A stretch of DNA of 64,000 nt, from contig NZ_JBFAZX010000002.1 in assembly GCF_040689395.1 (NCBI RefSeq), forward strand, positions 372,001-436,000, read 5' to 3'. The stretch comes from Dactylosporangium sp040689395 (GTDB lineage: Bacteria; Actinomycetota; Actinomycetes; Mycobacteriales; Micromonosporaceae). Each line of letters starts with the position of its first letter. Position 1 is the first letter of the stretch. The position numbers and the translations under genes are program-made. The notes beneath the pieces are model-generated. The model had not been told where the DNA came from, did not search any database, and saw only the letters and a program-made list of their open reading frames with translations. Positions 42,879 through 51,033 of this stretch are shown piece by piece.

Positions 42879-43039
42879 CTGCGATGCACCTCATCCACTC
42901 AAGCTGAATCTTGCCCCGGATCGGACCACAACCTCGTGATCACGGTACGAAGCGCGCGTCGGACCAGGCTACCCGCCTACTGTCCCGCCTCCCCACGGCG
43001 CAGGTGGCCGGTTCCAGACATCAGGACGGCCGATCCGCC

Positions 43040-43594
43040 TCAGCGGGCCCGCACGCCGTCCATGGCCACGGCGAGCACCCGATCGCGCTGGGCTTCGTCG
43101 ACGTACCCCCCGGCGGTGAGCCCGGAGATGAGGCGCAGCAGGTCGTCGGAGCTCACGTCCCGCCGGGCGACGCCGGCCTCCTGCGCCCGGGTGAGCAGCC
43201 GGTCGGCCGCCTCGTACAAGACGCCGCGGGTGCCCCGGATCATCTCGGAGTCGCGGTTCATCTCCTCGTAGATGGCGCGCTTCGTCGCGACGTACCCGAC
43301 GAACCGTCTCAGCCACGTGGTGAGCGCGTCCCACGGTGCCAGCCCGGCGACGTCGTCGGCGGCGCGGCACAGCGCTCCGATCTCGTCCAGGTAGACGGCG
43401 TCGAACAGGTCCCGCCGGGTGGGGAAGTTGCGATACAGCGTGCCGATGCCGACGCCGGCCCGCCGCGCGATCTCCTCCAGCGACGTCCCGGTGCCGTGCT
43501 CGGCGAAGGCCTCGCGCGCGGCCGCGATCAGCGCCTCGAAGTTGCGCCGCGCGTCCGCCCGCAGCGGCCGCCGCGCATCCGCCTGCGTCTGCAT
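43040..43594 (-). CDS. TetR family regulator
   Basis: 184 residues from ATG 43594. The N-terminal helix-turn-helix is TSLEEIARRAGVGIGTLYRNFPTRRDLF, of the class seen in AcrR-like regulators. The rest is the helical ligand-binding part. The operator-like repeat 20 bases upstream of its start suggests autoregulation. No clear target gene lies next to it: gnd is downstream on the same strand after 160 bases, and a small membrane protein gene is divergent. Its ligand is unknown. Confidence 0.85.
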   Translation of the reverse strand: MQTQADARRPLRADARRNFEALIAAAREAFAEHGTGTSLEEIARRAGVGIGTLYRNFPTRRDLFDAVYLDEIGALCRAADDVAGLAPWDALTTWLRRFVGYVATKRAIYEEMNRDSEMIRGTRGVLYEAADRLLTRAQEAGVARRDVSSDDLLRLISGLTAGGYVDEAQRDRVLAVAMDGVRAR

Positions 43595-43613
43595 GACACC
43601 GTCACCTTATATC

Positions 43614-43627
43614 GGAGGTAGTCCTCC
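43614..43627. promoter_or_regulatory. Inverted repeat upstream of the TetR gene
   Basis: GGAGGTAGTCCTCC has 5-base arms around 4 bases. It lies 20 bases before the TetR start, next to ATAT-rich sequence. This type of GGAGG/CCTCC repeat is common for TetR operators, so autorepression is likely. Confidence 0.55.
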
Positions 43628-43877
43628 ACTTTATCACCGCCTCGCGGACGGCCGCCGCAACGTGCGCCATGCCCGCCGAGCTACTGACGAGTTACCGACT
43701 TTCGCGGGTACGGGCGGGTCACCGCGATCCAGGACACATGTGTTCTGCCGTATTCAACATAGAAGTGGGTCACCGGCGGGCGGATGATCGGGGCTTCGCC
43801 GATGTCCTCAACGATGCGATACCGAGCCGCTGCGCCGCACCTCCCCGCGCAAGCGCTCAGTGAGGAGCCACTGCATC

Positions 43878-44315
43878 ATGTCGCATGACACGCTCACCAG
43901 GTCCGTCGTTTTCGCCGTGACGCTCGCGGCGCTCTTCGTCGGCCATTCCGTCGGCGACCACATCGCGCAGACCGACCACCAGGCCGCCCGCAAGTCCGGC
44001 ACGGGCGCCGCCGCCTGGCGTGCCCTCGCCGGGCACCTGATCGGGTATCACGTCACCGTCACCGCCGTGCTGCTGCTCACCGCCGCGGCGCTGCGCCTGC
44101 CACTCTCGCCGCTGGGCGTGTGCGTGGGCCTGGCGTTCTCCGCGGCGACGCACGGCCTGCTGGACCGCCGCTGGCCGGTGCGGGCATTGCTGCGGGCGAC
44201 CCGCTCGCCGGAGTTCGCCGAGACGACCTCGCCGATCTCCGGGATGTACGCCGCGGACCAGTCCCTGCATCACCTCGCCCTGCTGGGCACCGCCCTGCTG
44301 ATCGCCGCCTTGTAG
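43878..44315 (+). CDS. Small membrane protein, DUF3307-like
   Basis: 145 residues from ATG 43878. Four hydrophobic stretches are seen (VVFAVTLAALFVGHSVG, LIGYHVTVTAVLLLTAAAL, LGVCVGLAFSAATHGLLD, HLALLGTALLIAAL). The HSVGDHIAQTDHQAARK segment between the first two is the most conserved-looking part and resembles actinobacterial DUF3307 proteins, some of which occur near phage genes. The function is not known. It is divergent from the TetR gene across 283 bases, so the TetR operator could also govern it, and it ends before a small hairpin. Confidence 0.55.
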   Translation: MSHDTLTRSVVFAVTLAALFVGHSVGDHIAQTDHQAARKSGTGAAAWRALAGHLIGYHVTVTAVLLLTAAALRLPLSPLGVCVGLAFSAATHGLLDRRWPVRALLRATRSPEFAETTSPISGMYAADQSLHHLALLGTALLIAAL

Positions 44316-44325
44316 CAGCACCCCG

Positions 44326-44340
44326 CGGCGGACTTCGTCC
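44326..44340 (+). terminator. Short hairpin after the DUF3307-like gene
   Basis: GCGGAC and GTCCGC pair around TTC, 11 bases past the stop. It is small and weak for a terminator. Confidence 0.3.
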
Positions 44341-44380
44341 GCGCCTTCGCAAAGCCCGGGAGACGTGAGCGGGGGCACAG

Positions 44381-44427
44381 TTGAACGCGTTCAGATCAAC
44401 GTCTACCTTTTGATTGAACACGTTCAA
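44381..44427 (+). promoter_or_regulatory. Promoter with two TetR-type operators
   Basis: TTGAAC (44381-44386) and TACCTT (44404-44409) are spaced by 17 bases. TGAACGCGTTCA (44382-44393) covers the first box. TTGAACACGTTCAA (44414-44427) follows the second box. The centres are 33 bases apart, about three helical turns, which would let two dimers bind the same DNA face. The TetR gene at the end of the operon is the likely ligand. Confidence 0.75.
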
Positions 44428-44448
44428 GACATCCTTCGGAGGCCGGAG

Positions 44449-44922
44449 ATGGACCTCAAGCTCGGCACGTACCTGCTGTACCTGCTGGTCAGCATCGTGC
44501 TCACGGTGTGGGTCGCACGGACCCTGCTCAGGAACGGGCAGGTGTTCCTCGATGACGCGTTCGAGGACGAACGCCTCGCCCATTCCGTGAACCACCTGCT
44601 CGTCGTCGGGTTCTATCTGCTCAACCTCGGCTACGTCGCGGTCGCGCTGAAGATCAGCGGGTCGATCGTGGACGGCAGCGGGGCGATGGAGGCCCTCGCC
44701 ATGAAGCTCGGGCTGGTGCTGCTCGTGCTCGGCGGCATGCACTTCTTCAACCTGTTCGTCCTGAGCCGGTTCCGCCGCCACCGGATGCTCGAGCAGGCGG
44801 CCCCGCCCGTCGCGCCGGCCCGGATGCTGGGGCCGATTCCGGGGCCGATCCCAGGCACCGGTCCCGGCATCCGGTTCGGCCCGGCCGGTCCCGCGCACGA
44901 CGGCCTCGAACCACCTCGATGA
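44449..44922 (+). CDS. Small integral membrane protein
   Basis: 157 residues from ATG 44449, 4 bases after GGAGGCCGG. Four hydrophobic helices can be seen (YLLYLLVSIVLTVWVA, LLVVGFYLLNLGYVAVALKI, LGLVLLVLGGMHFFNLFVL, and part of the N-terminus). The tail is proline-rich (PGPIPGTGPG). I do not recognise the family. It is the first gene of a three-gene operon (membrane protein, DCC-type protein, TetR regulator) under the paired TetR operators, so it is the likely regulated function of the set. Confidence 0.6.
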   Translation: MDLKLGTYLLYLLVSIVLTVWVARTLLRNGQVFLDDAFEDERLAHSVNHLLVVGFYLLNLGYVAVALKISGSIVDGSGAMEALAMKLGLVLLVLGGMHFFNLFVLSRFRRHRMLEQAAPPVAPARMLGPIPGPIPGTGPGIRFGPAGPAHDGLEPPR

Positions 44923-45374
44923 TCACCCGGCTGACCGTGCTGTACGACGCGGGCTGCGGACTGTGCCGCACGGCGCGGACCTGGCTCACGGCGCGGTCGC
45001 AGATCGTCCCGCTGGAGTTCGTCGCGGCGGGCTCCGACGAGGCGCGCCGCCGGTATCCGGCGCTCGACCCGGCCGAGACCCTCGCCGACATCACGGTGGT
45101 CGCCGACGACGGCGGCGTGTACACCGGCGACGCGGCCTGGCTCACGTGCCTGTGGGCGCTGGATGGATATCGGGGGCTGGCGGCGCGCCTCGCCCAGCCG
45201 CACCTGCGGCCGCTCGCGCGGCGGGTGGCCGCCTCGGCCGGCTCGCTGCGCCAGGCGCTGCGCAGCAAGGACTTCGCGCAGGGCTGGGACCAGGGCTTCG
45301 ACGACGGCTGGGCGGCGGGCCGCAAGGCAGGCGGCAGATATCGTCGGGACTGTGGTGGAACCTGCGACATCTGA
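44919..45374 (+). CDS. DCC family thiol-disulfide oxidoreductase-like protein (DUF393)
   Basis: 151 residues. ATG 44919 overlaps the membrane protein stop (ATGA). The start TVLYDAGCGLCRTAR carries the family's CxxC in the position after the first strand, as in the DCC/DUF393 thioredoxin-like proteins. The length matches the family. It may handle a redox step for the neighbouring membrane protein. Its end overlaps the start of the TetR gene by about 20 bases. Confidence 0.75.
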   Translation: MITRLTVLYDAGCGLCRTARTWLTARSQIVPLEFVAAGSDEARRRYPALDPAETLADITVVADDGGVYTGDAAWLTCLWALDGYRGLAARLAQPHLRPLARRVAASAGSLRQALRSKDFAQGWDQGFDDGWAAGRKAGGRYRRDCGGTCDI

Positions 45375-46050
45375 GAAGAGCACCGGAGCGGACCGGACCT
45401 CCGAGCGCGGCGAGCAGACCAAACGGCTGATCGTCGACACGGCGGTCCGGTTGTTCCGCGACCAGGGCTACGACAAGACGACGATGCGCGGGATCGCTCA
45501 GGCGGCGGGGCTGTCGGTGGGCAACGCCTACTACTACTTCCCGTCCAAGGACCACCTGGTCCAGGAGTTCTACGCCACGGTGCAGGTCGACGCCGCCGCC
45601 GCCTGCACCGACCGGCTCGCCCGGCCCGGGCCGTTCGACGAGCGGCTGCGGGTGGCGTTCGGCGCGATGGTCGAGACCATGGCGCCGTACCACGCCTTCG
45701 CCGGCAAGTTCATCAAGACCGCCGTGGAGCCGGGGTCGCCGCTCAGCCCGTTCAGCGCGGAGTCGGCCCCGGCCCGCGAGCGCGCGATCGGCATCCTGAG
45801 CGCCGTGGTCGAGGGCTCCACCACGAAGATCGACCCCGAGCTGCGCGCCGACCTGCCCGAGCTGCTGTGGCTGTGCCAGATGGGCATCACGCTGTACTGG
45901 GTGCACGACACCTCCCCCGGCCAGGAGAAGACGGCCCTGCTGGTCGACCGCGCGGTGCCGCTCATCGACCGCCTGGTCTCGCTGGCCAGGATGCCCGGGC
46001 TGCGCTCGCTCAACCGCGAGGCCCTGAAGTTGTACCGCATGTTGCGCTGA
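45352..46050 (+). CDS. TetR family regulator of the membrane/DCC operon
   Basis: 232 residues from GTG 45352 (GTG 45355 is equally possible). The helix-turn-helix is TTMRGIAQAAGLSVGNAYYYFPSKDHLV, typical of the YbiH/AcrR-type branch. The C-terminal part is longer than usual for TetR proteins and helix-rich. It is encoded last in the operon that starts at 44449 and is the natural repressor for the two TTGAAC/GTTCAA operators in that promoter. The inducer is unknown. Confidence 0.85.
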   Translation: MVEPATSEKSTGADRTSERGEQTKRLIVDTAVRLFRDQGYDKTTMRGIAQAAGLSVGNAYYYFPSKDHLVQEFYATVQVDAAAACTDRLARPGPFDERLRVAFGAMVETMAPYHAFAGKFIKTAVEPGSPLSPFSAESAPARERAIGILSAVVEGSTTKIDPELRADLPELLWLCQMGITLYWVHDTSPGQEKTALLVDRAVPLIDRLVSLARMPGLRSLNREALKLYRMLR

Positions 46051-46172
46051 ACACCTTGCGGTGCCGGTGCGGCGAGCGCCACACTGAAGATCGCCGTTCG
46101 TAGTCGGGCGATAACCATTTGTTCAGCACCAGCGCTCGCCGATCGACGGATCGTGGGGTAACGTCGGCTCGC

Positions 46173-47375
46173 ATGGCGACCTTGCAGGGCATCCGCACGG
46201 CCGCCGACCACGATGGGGTCATCACCGCGATCGAGCAGGCCGAGGGCTACATCGCATCGATCTGCTTCAAGACCGGTCCACCCGCGGCGGTCGGTGTCGA
46301 ACTCGAGTTCACCGTTCACCAGCGCGACGATCCCTCCGCCTCGCTGGATCGTGACCGGCTCTGTCAGGCGCTCGGCGACCATGCACCGACGACCCTGCGG
46401 GCCGACAGCCCGGCGCTCCCGTTACGACACGGCAGCAGCGTCACCCTCGAACCAGGCGGCCAGGTGGAGATCTCCAGCCGGCCGCACGCCTCACTGGCCG
46501 ACCTCCACGCGGCCGTCGGCGCCGAGATCGAGCAGCTCACCGCGATGCTCGCGAGAGCCGGACTCACCCTCGGCGAGACCGGCGTAGACCCGCACCGCGC
46601 GCCGCGACGGCTGCTCTCCACCCCCCGGTATGACGCGATGGAGGCCGCGTTCGACCGCCGGGGCATGTCCGGAAAGATCATGATGTGCTCGACGGCGGGC
46701 CTGCAGGTCTGCCTCGACCCCGGCCCGGCGCCGGAACTGGCCGCGCGCTGGGCCGCCGTACACGCGCTCGGCCCCCCGCTGCTGGCGCTGTTCGCCAACT
46801 CGGGGCGCTTCGCCGGGCGCGACACCGGCTGGGCCTCCGCCCGCCAGCAGGCCTGGCGCGGCATCGACCCGTCCCGCACCCGGCAGATCCGCATCGGTGC
46901 CGACCCCGCCGAGTCCTGGGCCCGCTACGCGCTCGACGCGGCGCTGCTGTGCGTGCGCCGCCCGGACGGGGCCTGGGACACCCCCGTGGGGGTGACGTTC
47001 GCGGACTGGATCCGTGGCGCACTGGGCCCAAGACCGACGTACGCCGACCTCGACTACCACCTCAGCACGCTCTTCCCGCCGGTCCGCCCGCGCGGGTACC
47101 TGGAGATCCGCTACCTCGACACCCAGCCCGGGCGCGGCTGGTTCGCGCCCGCGGCGCTGCTGCACGCCCTGCTCACCGACCTGGCCACCGTCACGCGGGT
47201 CCTCGAACTGTGCGCGGCCGCCACCGGGCGCTGGGTGGAGGCGGCCCGCGACGGCATGGCCGACCCGATCCTGGCCGGCGCGGCCAGAGCCGTTCGCGAG
47301 CTCGCCCTGGAGCGGCTCGAACTGCCGTCGCTCCTGCTCGACGACGTCATCGAAGGGAGTACACGCAATGGCTGA
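46173..47375 (+). CDS. egtA: Ergothioneine biosynthesis glutamate-cysteine ligase EgtA
   Basis: 400 residues from ATG 46173. The protein has the GCS2-type ATP-grasp fold: VGVELEFTVH at the N-terminus, LEPGGQVEISSRPH, GKIMMCSTAGLQVCLD and GYLEIRYLDTQPG. EgtA makes gamma-glutamylcysteine, which EgtB uses as sulfur donor. The gene is first of a four-gene egt operon. The start of egtB lies within the last codons, so the two are translationally coupled. The 120 bases between the TetR gene and this start should hold the operon promoter. Confidence 0.9.
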   Translation: MATLQGIRTAADHDGVITAIEQAEGYIASICFKTGPPAAVGVELEFTVHQRDDPSASLDRDRLCQALGDHAPTTLRADSPALPLRHGSSVTLEPGGQVEISSRPHASLADLHAAVGAEIEQLTAMLARAGLTLGETGVDPHRAPRRLLSTPRYDAMEAAFDRRGMSGKIMMCSTAGLQVCLDPGPAPELAARWAAVHALGPPLLALFANSGRFAGRDTGWASARQQAWRGIDPSRTRQIRIGADPAESWARYALDAALLCVRRPDGAWDTPVGVTFADWIRGALGPRPTYADLDYHLSTLFPPVRPRGYLEIRYLDTQPGRGWFAPAALLHALLTDLATVTRVLELCAAATGRWVEAARDGMADPILAGAARAVRELALERLELPSLLLDDVIEGSTRNG

Positions 47376-48612
47376 CCTGAGGGAACGCGTCGCGCGGGAG
47401 CTGGAGCGATCCCGCCGCAGATCCGCCGGGCTGACCGAGGCCGTGGACGACGACGACCTGGTCAAGCAACACTCGCCGCTGATGTCGCCGCTGGTCTGGG
47501 ACCTCGCGCACATCGGCAACCAGGAGGAGCTGTGGCTGGTGCGCGACGTCGGCGGCCGCGACGCGGTCCGCGCGGACATCGACCACCTCTACGACGCCTT
47601 CAAGCACGCGCGCAAGGACCGGCCGGCGCTGCCGCTGCTCGGGCCGAAGGAGGCGCGGGCCTACGTGGCGACCGTGCGCGACAAGGCGCTCGACGTGCTG
47701 GAGCGGGTACACCTGGAAGGCAGCAGGCTCACCGAGGACGGCTTCGCCTTCGGCATGATCGTCCAGCACGAGCAGCAGCATGACGAGACCATGCTGGCCA
47801 CGCACCAGCTGCGGGCCGGCACCCCGGTGCTGTCCGCGCCACCGCCGCCGCCATCCGTCGTGGACGTCCGCGGCGAGGTGCTGGTGCCGGGCGGGCCGTT
47901 CACGATGGGCACGTCGACCGAGCCGTGGGCGCTGGACAACGAACGGCCGGCGCACGTGGTCGACGTGCCGGCGTATTTCATCGACGCGGCACCGGTCACC
48001 AACGCGCAATACGCCGAGTTCGTCGACGCCGGCGGCACCCCGCCGCTGCACTGGGCGCGTGACCCCGGAGGGTGGCTCGCCACCGAGTTCGGCCGCACCG
48101 CGCCGATCGTGCCCGACGCGCCGGTGGTGCACGTGTCGTTCCACGAGGCGAGCGCCTACGCGGTGTGGGCCGGCCGGCGGCTGCCGACCGAGGCTGAGTG
48201 GGAGAAGGCGGCGCGGTGGGACCCGGCGAGCGGCCGCTCGCGCCGATACCCGTGGGGCGATGCCGATCCCGGCCCGCAGCACGCGAACCTCGGCCAGCGG
48301 CACCTGTCCCCCGCCCCCGTCGGCGCCTACCCGGCCGGCGCCTCGCCGCTGGGCGTGCACCAGCTCATCGGCGACGTGTGGGAGTGGGTCGGCAGCGACT
48401 TCGCCGGCTACCCGGGATTCACCGCGTTCCCGTACCGCGAGTACTCGGAGGTCTTCTTCGGCCCCGACTACAAAGTGCTGCGCGGCGGCTCGTTCGGCAC
48501 CGACGCGGCCGCGTGCCGGGGCACGTTCCGCAACTGGGACTACCCGATCCGGCGGCAGATCTTCAGCGGCTTCCGGACCGCGCGCGACGCACGCCCCGAG
48601 GAGCTCGCCTAG
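47368..48612 (+). CDS. egtB: Ergothioneine biosynthesis sulfoxide synthase EgtB
   Basis: 414 residues from ATG 47368, overlapping egtA by 8 bases. The N-terminal DinB-like domain supplies iron ligands from LAHIGNQEEL and QHEQQHDET. The C-terminal formylglycine-generating-enzyme-like domain contains PTEAEWEKAARWDPASGR, YPWGDADPGPQHAN and the LRGGSFGTD segment. EgtB is a non-heme iron enzyme that joins gamma-glutamylcysteine to hercynine. The stop (TAG 48610-48612) overlaps the egtC start. Confidence 0.92.
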   Translation: MADLRERVARELERSRRRSAGLTEAVDDDDLVKQHSPLMSPLVWDLAHIGNQEELWLVRDVGGRDAVRADIDHLYDAFKHARKDRPALPLLGPKEARAYVATVRDKALDVLERVHLEGSRLTEDGFAFGMIVQHEQQHDETMLATHQLRAGTPVLSAPPPPPSVVDVRGEVLVPGGPFTMGTSTEPWALDNERPAHVVDVPAYFIDAAPVTNAQYAEFVDAGGTPPLHWARDPGGWLATEFGRTAPIVPDAPVVHVSFHEASAYAVWAGRRLPTEAEWEKAARWDPASGRSRRYPWGDADPGPQHANLGQRHLSPAPVGAYPAGASPLGVHQLIGDVWEWVGSDFAGYPGFTAFPYREYSEVFFGPDYKVLRGGSFGTDAAACRGTFRNWDYPIRRQIFSGFRTARDARPEELA

Positions 48613-49385
48613 TGTGCCGTCACGTGGCATACCTGGGGCCCCCGATCCCCCTGGCCGACCTGCTGTTCACGCCGCCGCACTCGCTGTCCCGGCAGTCCTG
48701 GGCGCCCCTGGACATGCGCGGCGGCGGCACCATCAACGCCGACGGCTTCGGCATCGGGTGGTTCGAGGACCCCAAGAGCGAGGAGCCGATACGGTACCGC
48801 CGGGAAAGTCCACTGTGGAGCGACGCCGGGCTGCCGGCGCTGGCCGCGGCGGCACGCTCCGGCGCGATCCTGGCCGCGGTGCGCTCGGCGACCGTCGGCA
48901 TGCCCGTCATCGAGTCGGCGGCCGCCCCGTTCACCGAGGGTCGCTGGCTGTTCAGCCACAACGGCACGATCGCGGGCTGGCCGGACAGCGTGGCCGGCGT
49001 CGCCGGTGCACTGCCGGTGCGTGACCTGCTGACGCTGGAGGCGCCCACCGACAGCGCGCTGTTGTGGACGCTCGTGCGCGACCGGCTGCGGGCCGGCGAC
49101 CCGCCGGCGACGGCGCTGTGCGCGGTCGTGGCGCAGGTGCGCGCGGCGGCGCCCGGCTCACGCCTCAACCTGCTGCTCACCGACGGCGAGACCATCGCGG
49201 CGACCACGTTCGGCCATTCGCTGTCCTACCTCGCCCGCGATACGTCCACTGTGGACGCGAGCGTGCTCGTCGCCTCCGAGCCGCTCTTCCCCCACCCCGG
49301 CTGGATTCCCGTTCCCGACCATGTCCTGCTCGTCGCGAACCCGGAGTCCGTGACCATCACAGCGTTGGAAGGTGCTGCACCGTGA
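48612..49385 (+). CDS. egtC: Ergothioneine biosynthesis amidohydrolase EgtC
   Basis: 257 residues. GTG 48612 was chosen because it gives MCRHVAYLGPP, in which Cys2 becomes the N-terminal nucleophile after removal of Met, as in class II glutamine amidotransferases. Other matching parts are GWFEDPKSEEPIRYRR, LFSHNGTIAGW and the NLLLTDGE segment. It removes the glutamyl group from the sulfoxide intermediate. Both ends overlap neighbouring genes, so translation of the whole operon is coupled. Confidence 0.92.
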   Translation: MCRHVAYLGPPIPLADLLFTPPHSLSRQSWAPLDMRGGGTINADGFGIGWFEDPKSEEPIRYRRESPLWSDAGLPALAAAARSGAILAAVRSATVGMPVIESAAAPFTEGRWLFSHNGTIAGWPDSVAGVAGALPVRDLLTLEAPTDSALLWTLVRDRLRAGDPPATALCAVVAQVRAAAPGSRLNLLLTDGETIAATTFGHSLSYLARDTSTVDASVLVASEPLFPHPGWIPVPDHVLLVANPESVTITALEGAAP

Positions 49386-50359
49386 CTGTGCCGGAGCTCG
49401 ATCTCGACGTACACCTGACCGAGGAGGACCTCGCCGCGGCCCTGCGCGAGGACGCCCGGACCGGACTCACCGCGGCACCGAAGTGGCTGCCGCCGAAGTA
49501 CTTCTACGACGCCCGCGGCAGCGCGCTGTTCGAGGAGATCACGCGGCTGCCGGAGTACTACCCGACCCGCGCGGAGCGCGAGATCCTCGCCGACCGCGCC
49601 GGCGCCATCGCCCGCATCACCGGCGCCAAGGTCCTGGTGGAGCTCGGCTCCGGCTCGTCGGAGAAGACCCGCCTGCTGCTCGACGCGCTGCGCGAGCACG
49701 GCACGCTGGGCTCGTTCGTCCCGCTGGATGTCTCGGGCGCGGCGCTGCGCGACGCGCTCGGCCAGCTGCACGCGGAGTATCCGGACCTGCACCTGCACGG
49801 CATCGTCGCCGACTTCGTCAACCACCTGGAGGTCCTGCCGGACTCCGGCACCCGCCTGGTGGCGTTCCTGGGCGGCACGATCGGCAACTTCACGCCGGCG
49901 GAGCGGACCCCGTTCCTCGCCGCACTGCGCGCCCGGCTCTCCCCGGGCGAGTGGCTGCTGCTGGGCGCCGACCTGGTGAAGGACCCGGCGGTGCTGGTGC
50001 CGGCGTACGACGACGCGGCGGGTGTGACGGCACAGTTCAACCGCAACGTGCTGCACGTGCTCAACCGCGAGCTGAGCGCGGACTTCGACCCTGGCTCCTT
50101 CGCCCACGTGGCCCGCTGGGACGAGGCCGAGGAGTGGATCGAGATGCGCCTGCGGGCGACGCGGCCGATGACGGTACGCGTGGCGGACCTGGACCTCGAC
50201 GTGACCTTCGCCGAGGGCGAGGAACTGCGCACCGAGGTGTCGGCCAAGTTCCGCCGCGACGGCCTGACCGCCGAGCTCGCGACGGCCGGCTTCGCGGTGC
50301 GCGACTGGTGGACGGACCGCGCCGGCCGGTTCGCCCTGACCCTGGCCGCGGCCGTGTGA
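49382..50359 (+). CDS. egtD: Histidine N-alpha-methyltransferase EgtD
   Basis: 325 residues from GTG 49382 (GTGA overlap). The SAM-binding region VELGSGSSEKTRLLLDAL, the LFEEITRLPEYYPTRAE block and FLGGTIGNFTPAER are close to the known EgtD core. The enzyme trimethylates histidine to hercynine, the first step of the pathway. No egtE (C-S lyase) gene follows; it must be elsewhere or be replaced by another PLP enzyme. An 11-base repeat array begins 9 bases after the stop. Confidence 0.93.
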   Translation: MTVPELDLDVHLTEEDLAAALREDARTGLTAAPKWLPPKYFYDARGSALFEEITRLPEYYPTRAEREILADRAGAIARITGAKVLVELGSGSSEKTRLLLDALREHGTLGSFVPLDVSGAALRDALGQLHAEYPDLHLHGIVADFVNHLEVLPDSGTRLVAFLGGTIGNFTPAERTPFLAALRARLSPGEWLLLGADLVKDPAVLVPAYDDAAGVTAQFNRNVLHVLNRELSADFDPGSFAHVARWDEAEEWIEMRLRATRPMTVRVADLDLDVTFAEGEELRTEVSAKFRRDGLTAELATAGFAVRDWWTDRAGRFALTLAAAV

Positions 50360-50367
50360 GCGCGGCC

Positions 50368-50487
50368 TCGGATGCGTGTCGGACGGGCCTCGGGTGGGTA
50401 TCGGAAGTGCCTCGGATGGCTTTCGGACGGCCTCGGATGGGTGTCGGGCGGGCGCTGGATGGACGCTGGACGGGCACTGGATGACCT
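50368..50487 (+). repeat. Tandem array of an 11-base repeat after egtD
   Basis: Eleven adjacent units of (T/C)CGGATGGGTG-like sequence (for example TCGGATGGGTG, CTGGATGGACG), ten of 11 bases and one of 10. The period equals about one DNA turn. It fills the gap between egtD and the convergent PadR gene. Confidence 0.75.
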
Positions 50488-50506
50488 CCTGGCCGGCGGG
50501 CGCGCA

Positions 50507-50836
50507 TCAGCACACGTCGGCCGCCCGGAGCCGTAGCCGGTTCGCGGCCGCGGCGGCGTTGTGGCGCTGCCGGTCCGCGTCGGCGGCGAGCGCCTCGGCG
50601 CCGTCGTCGGTCAGGCGGTAGTACCGCCGGCTCCGGCCGTCGATGACCTCAGCCCCCTCCGGCTCGACGAGGCCCTCGGCGGTCAGCCGCTCCAGCGCCG
50701 CGTACAGCGTCCCGGCCGCCAGCACGACCCGGCCGCCGGAGAGCTCCGCGACCTCCCGGATCACGGCGTACCCGTGCAGCGCCCGCACCGCCAGCGCGGT
50801 CAGGATCAGGAAGGTCGGCTCCCGCATCGGGGTCAT
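50507..50836 (-). CDS. PadR family regulator
   Basis: 109 residues from ATG 50836. The winged helix is recognisable: TFLILTALAVRALHGYAVIREVAELSGG, LAAGTLYAALERLTAEGLV and RRYYRLTDDGAEAL. The length is that of single-domain PadR regulators. An ATG at 50827 (MREPTF) is the alternative start. A sequence TACAGAGATCATTTTTA lies just before the gene and is AT-rich for this genome, so it may contain the promoter and the regulator's own site. No target is evident; the Ser/Thr kinase gene is divergent after 200 bases. Confidence 0.85.
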   Translation of the reverse strand: MTPMREPTFLILTALAVRALHGYAVIREVAELSGGRVVLAAGTLYAALERLTAEGLVEPEGAEVIDGRSRRYYRLTDDGAEALAADADRQRHNAAAAANRLRLRAADVC

Positions 50837-51033
50837 GCCGACCAACCTAAAAATGATCTCTGTACCCGTCAAGGGACGACCGGCCGCGGATCAACGTGCG
50901 ACCACGGTATGCGAGCAGACGCTCGCCCCTTGTCAGATCGGCCGCCCCGGCGGTGCGACCGGGGACTGTCACGCGCCTCACCCCCGGCGAGGGCTACGCG
51001 GAATTGGGGGATCCGTCAGGTACACAATGATGC

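Noticed and set aside
50368..50487. 11-base array considered as a CRISPR or origin iteron set
   Set aside because: There are no spacers, and no rep, dnaA or partition gene is near, so neither applies.
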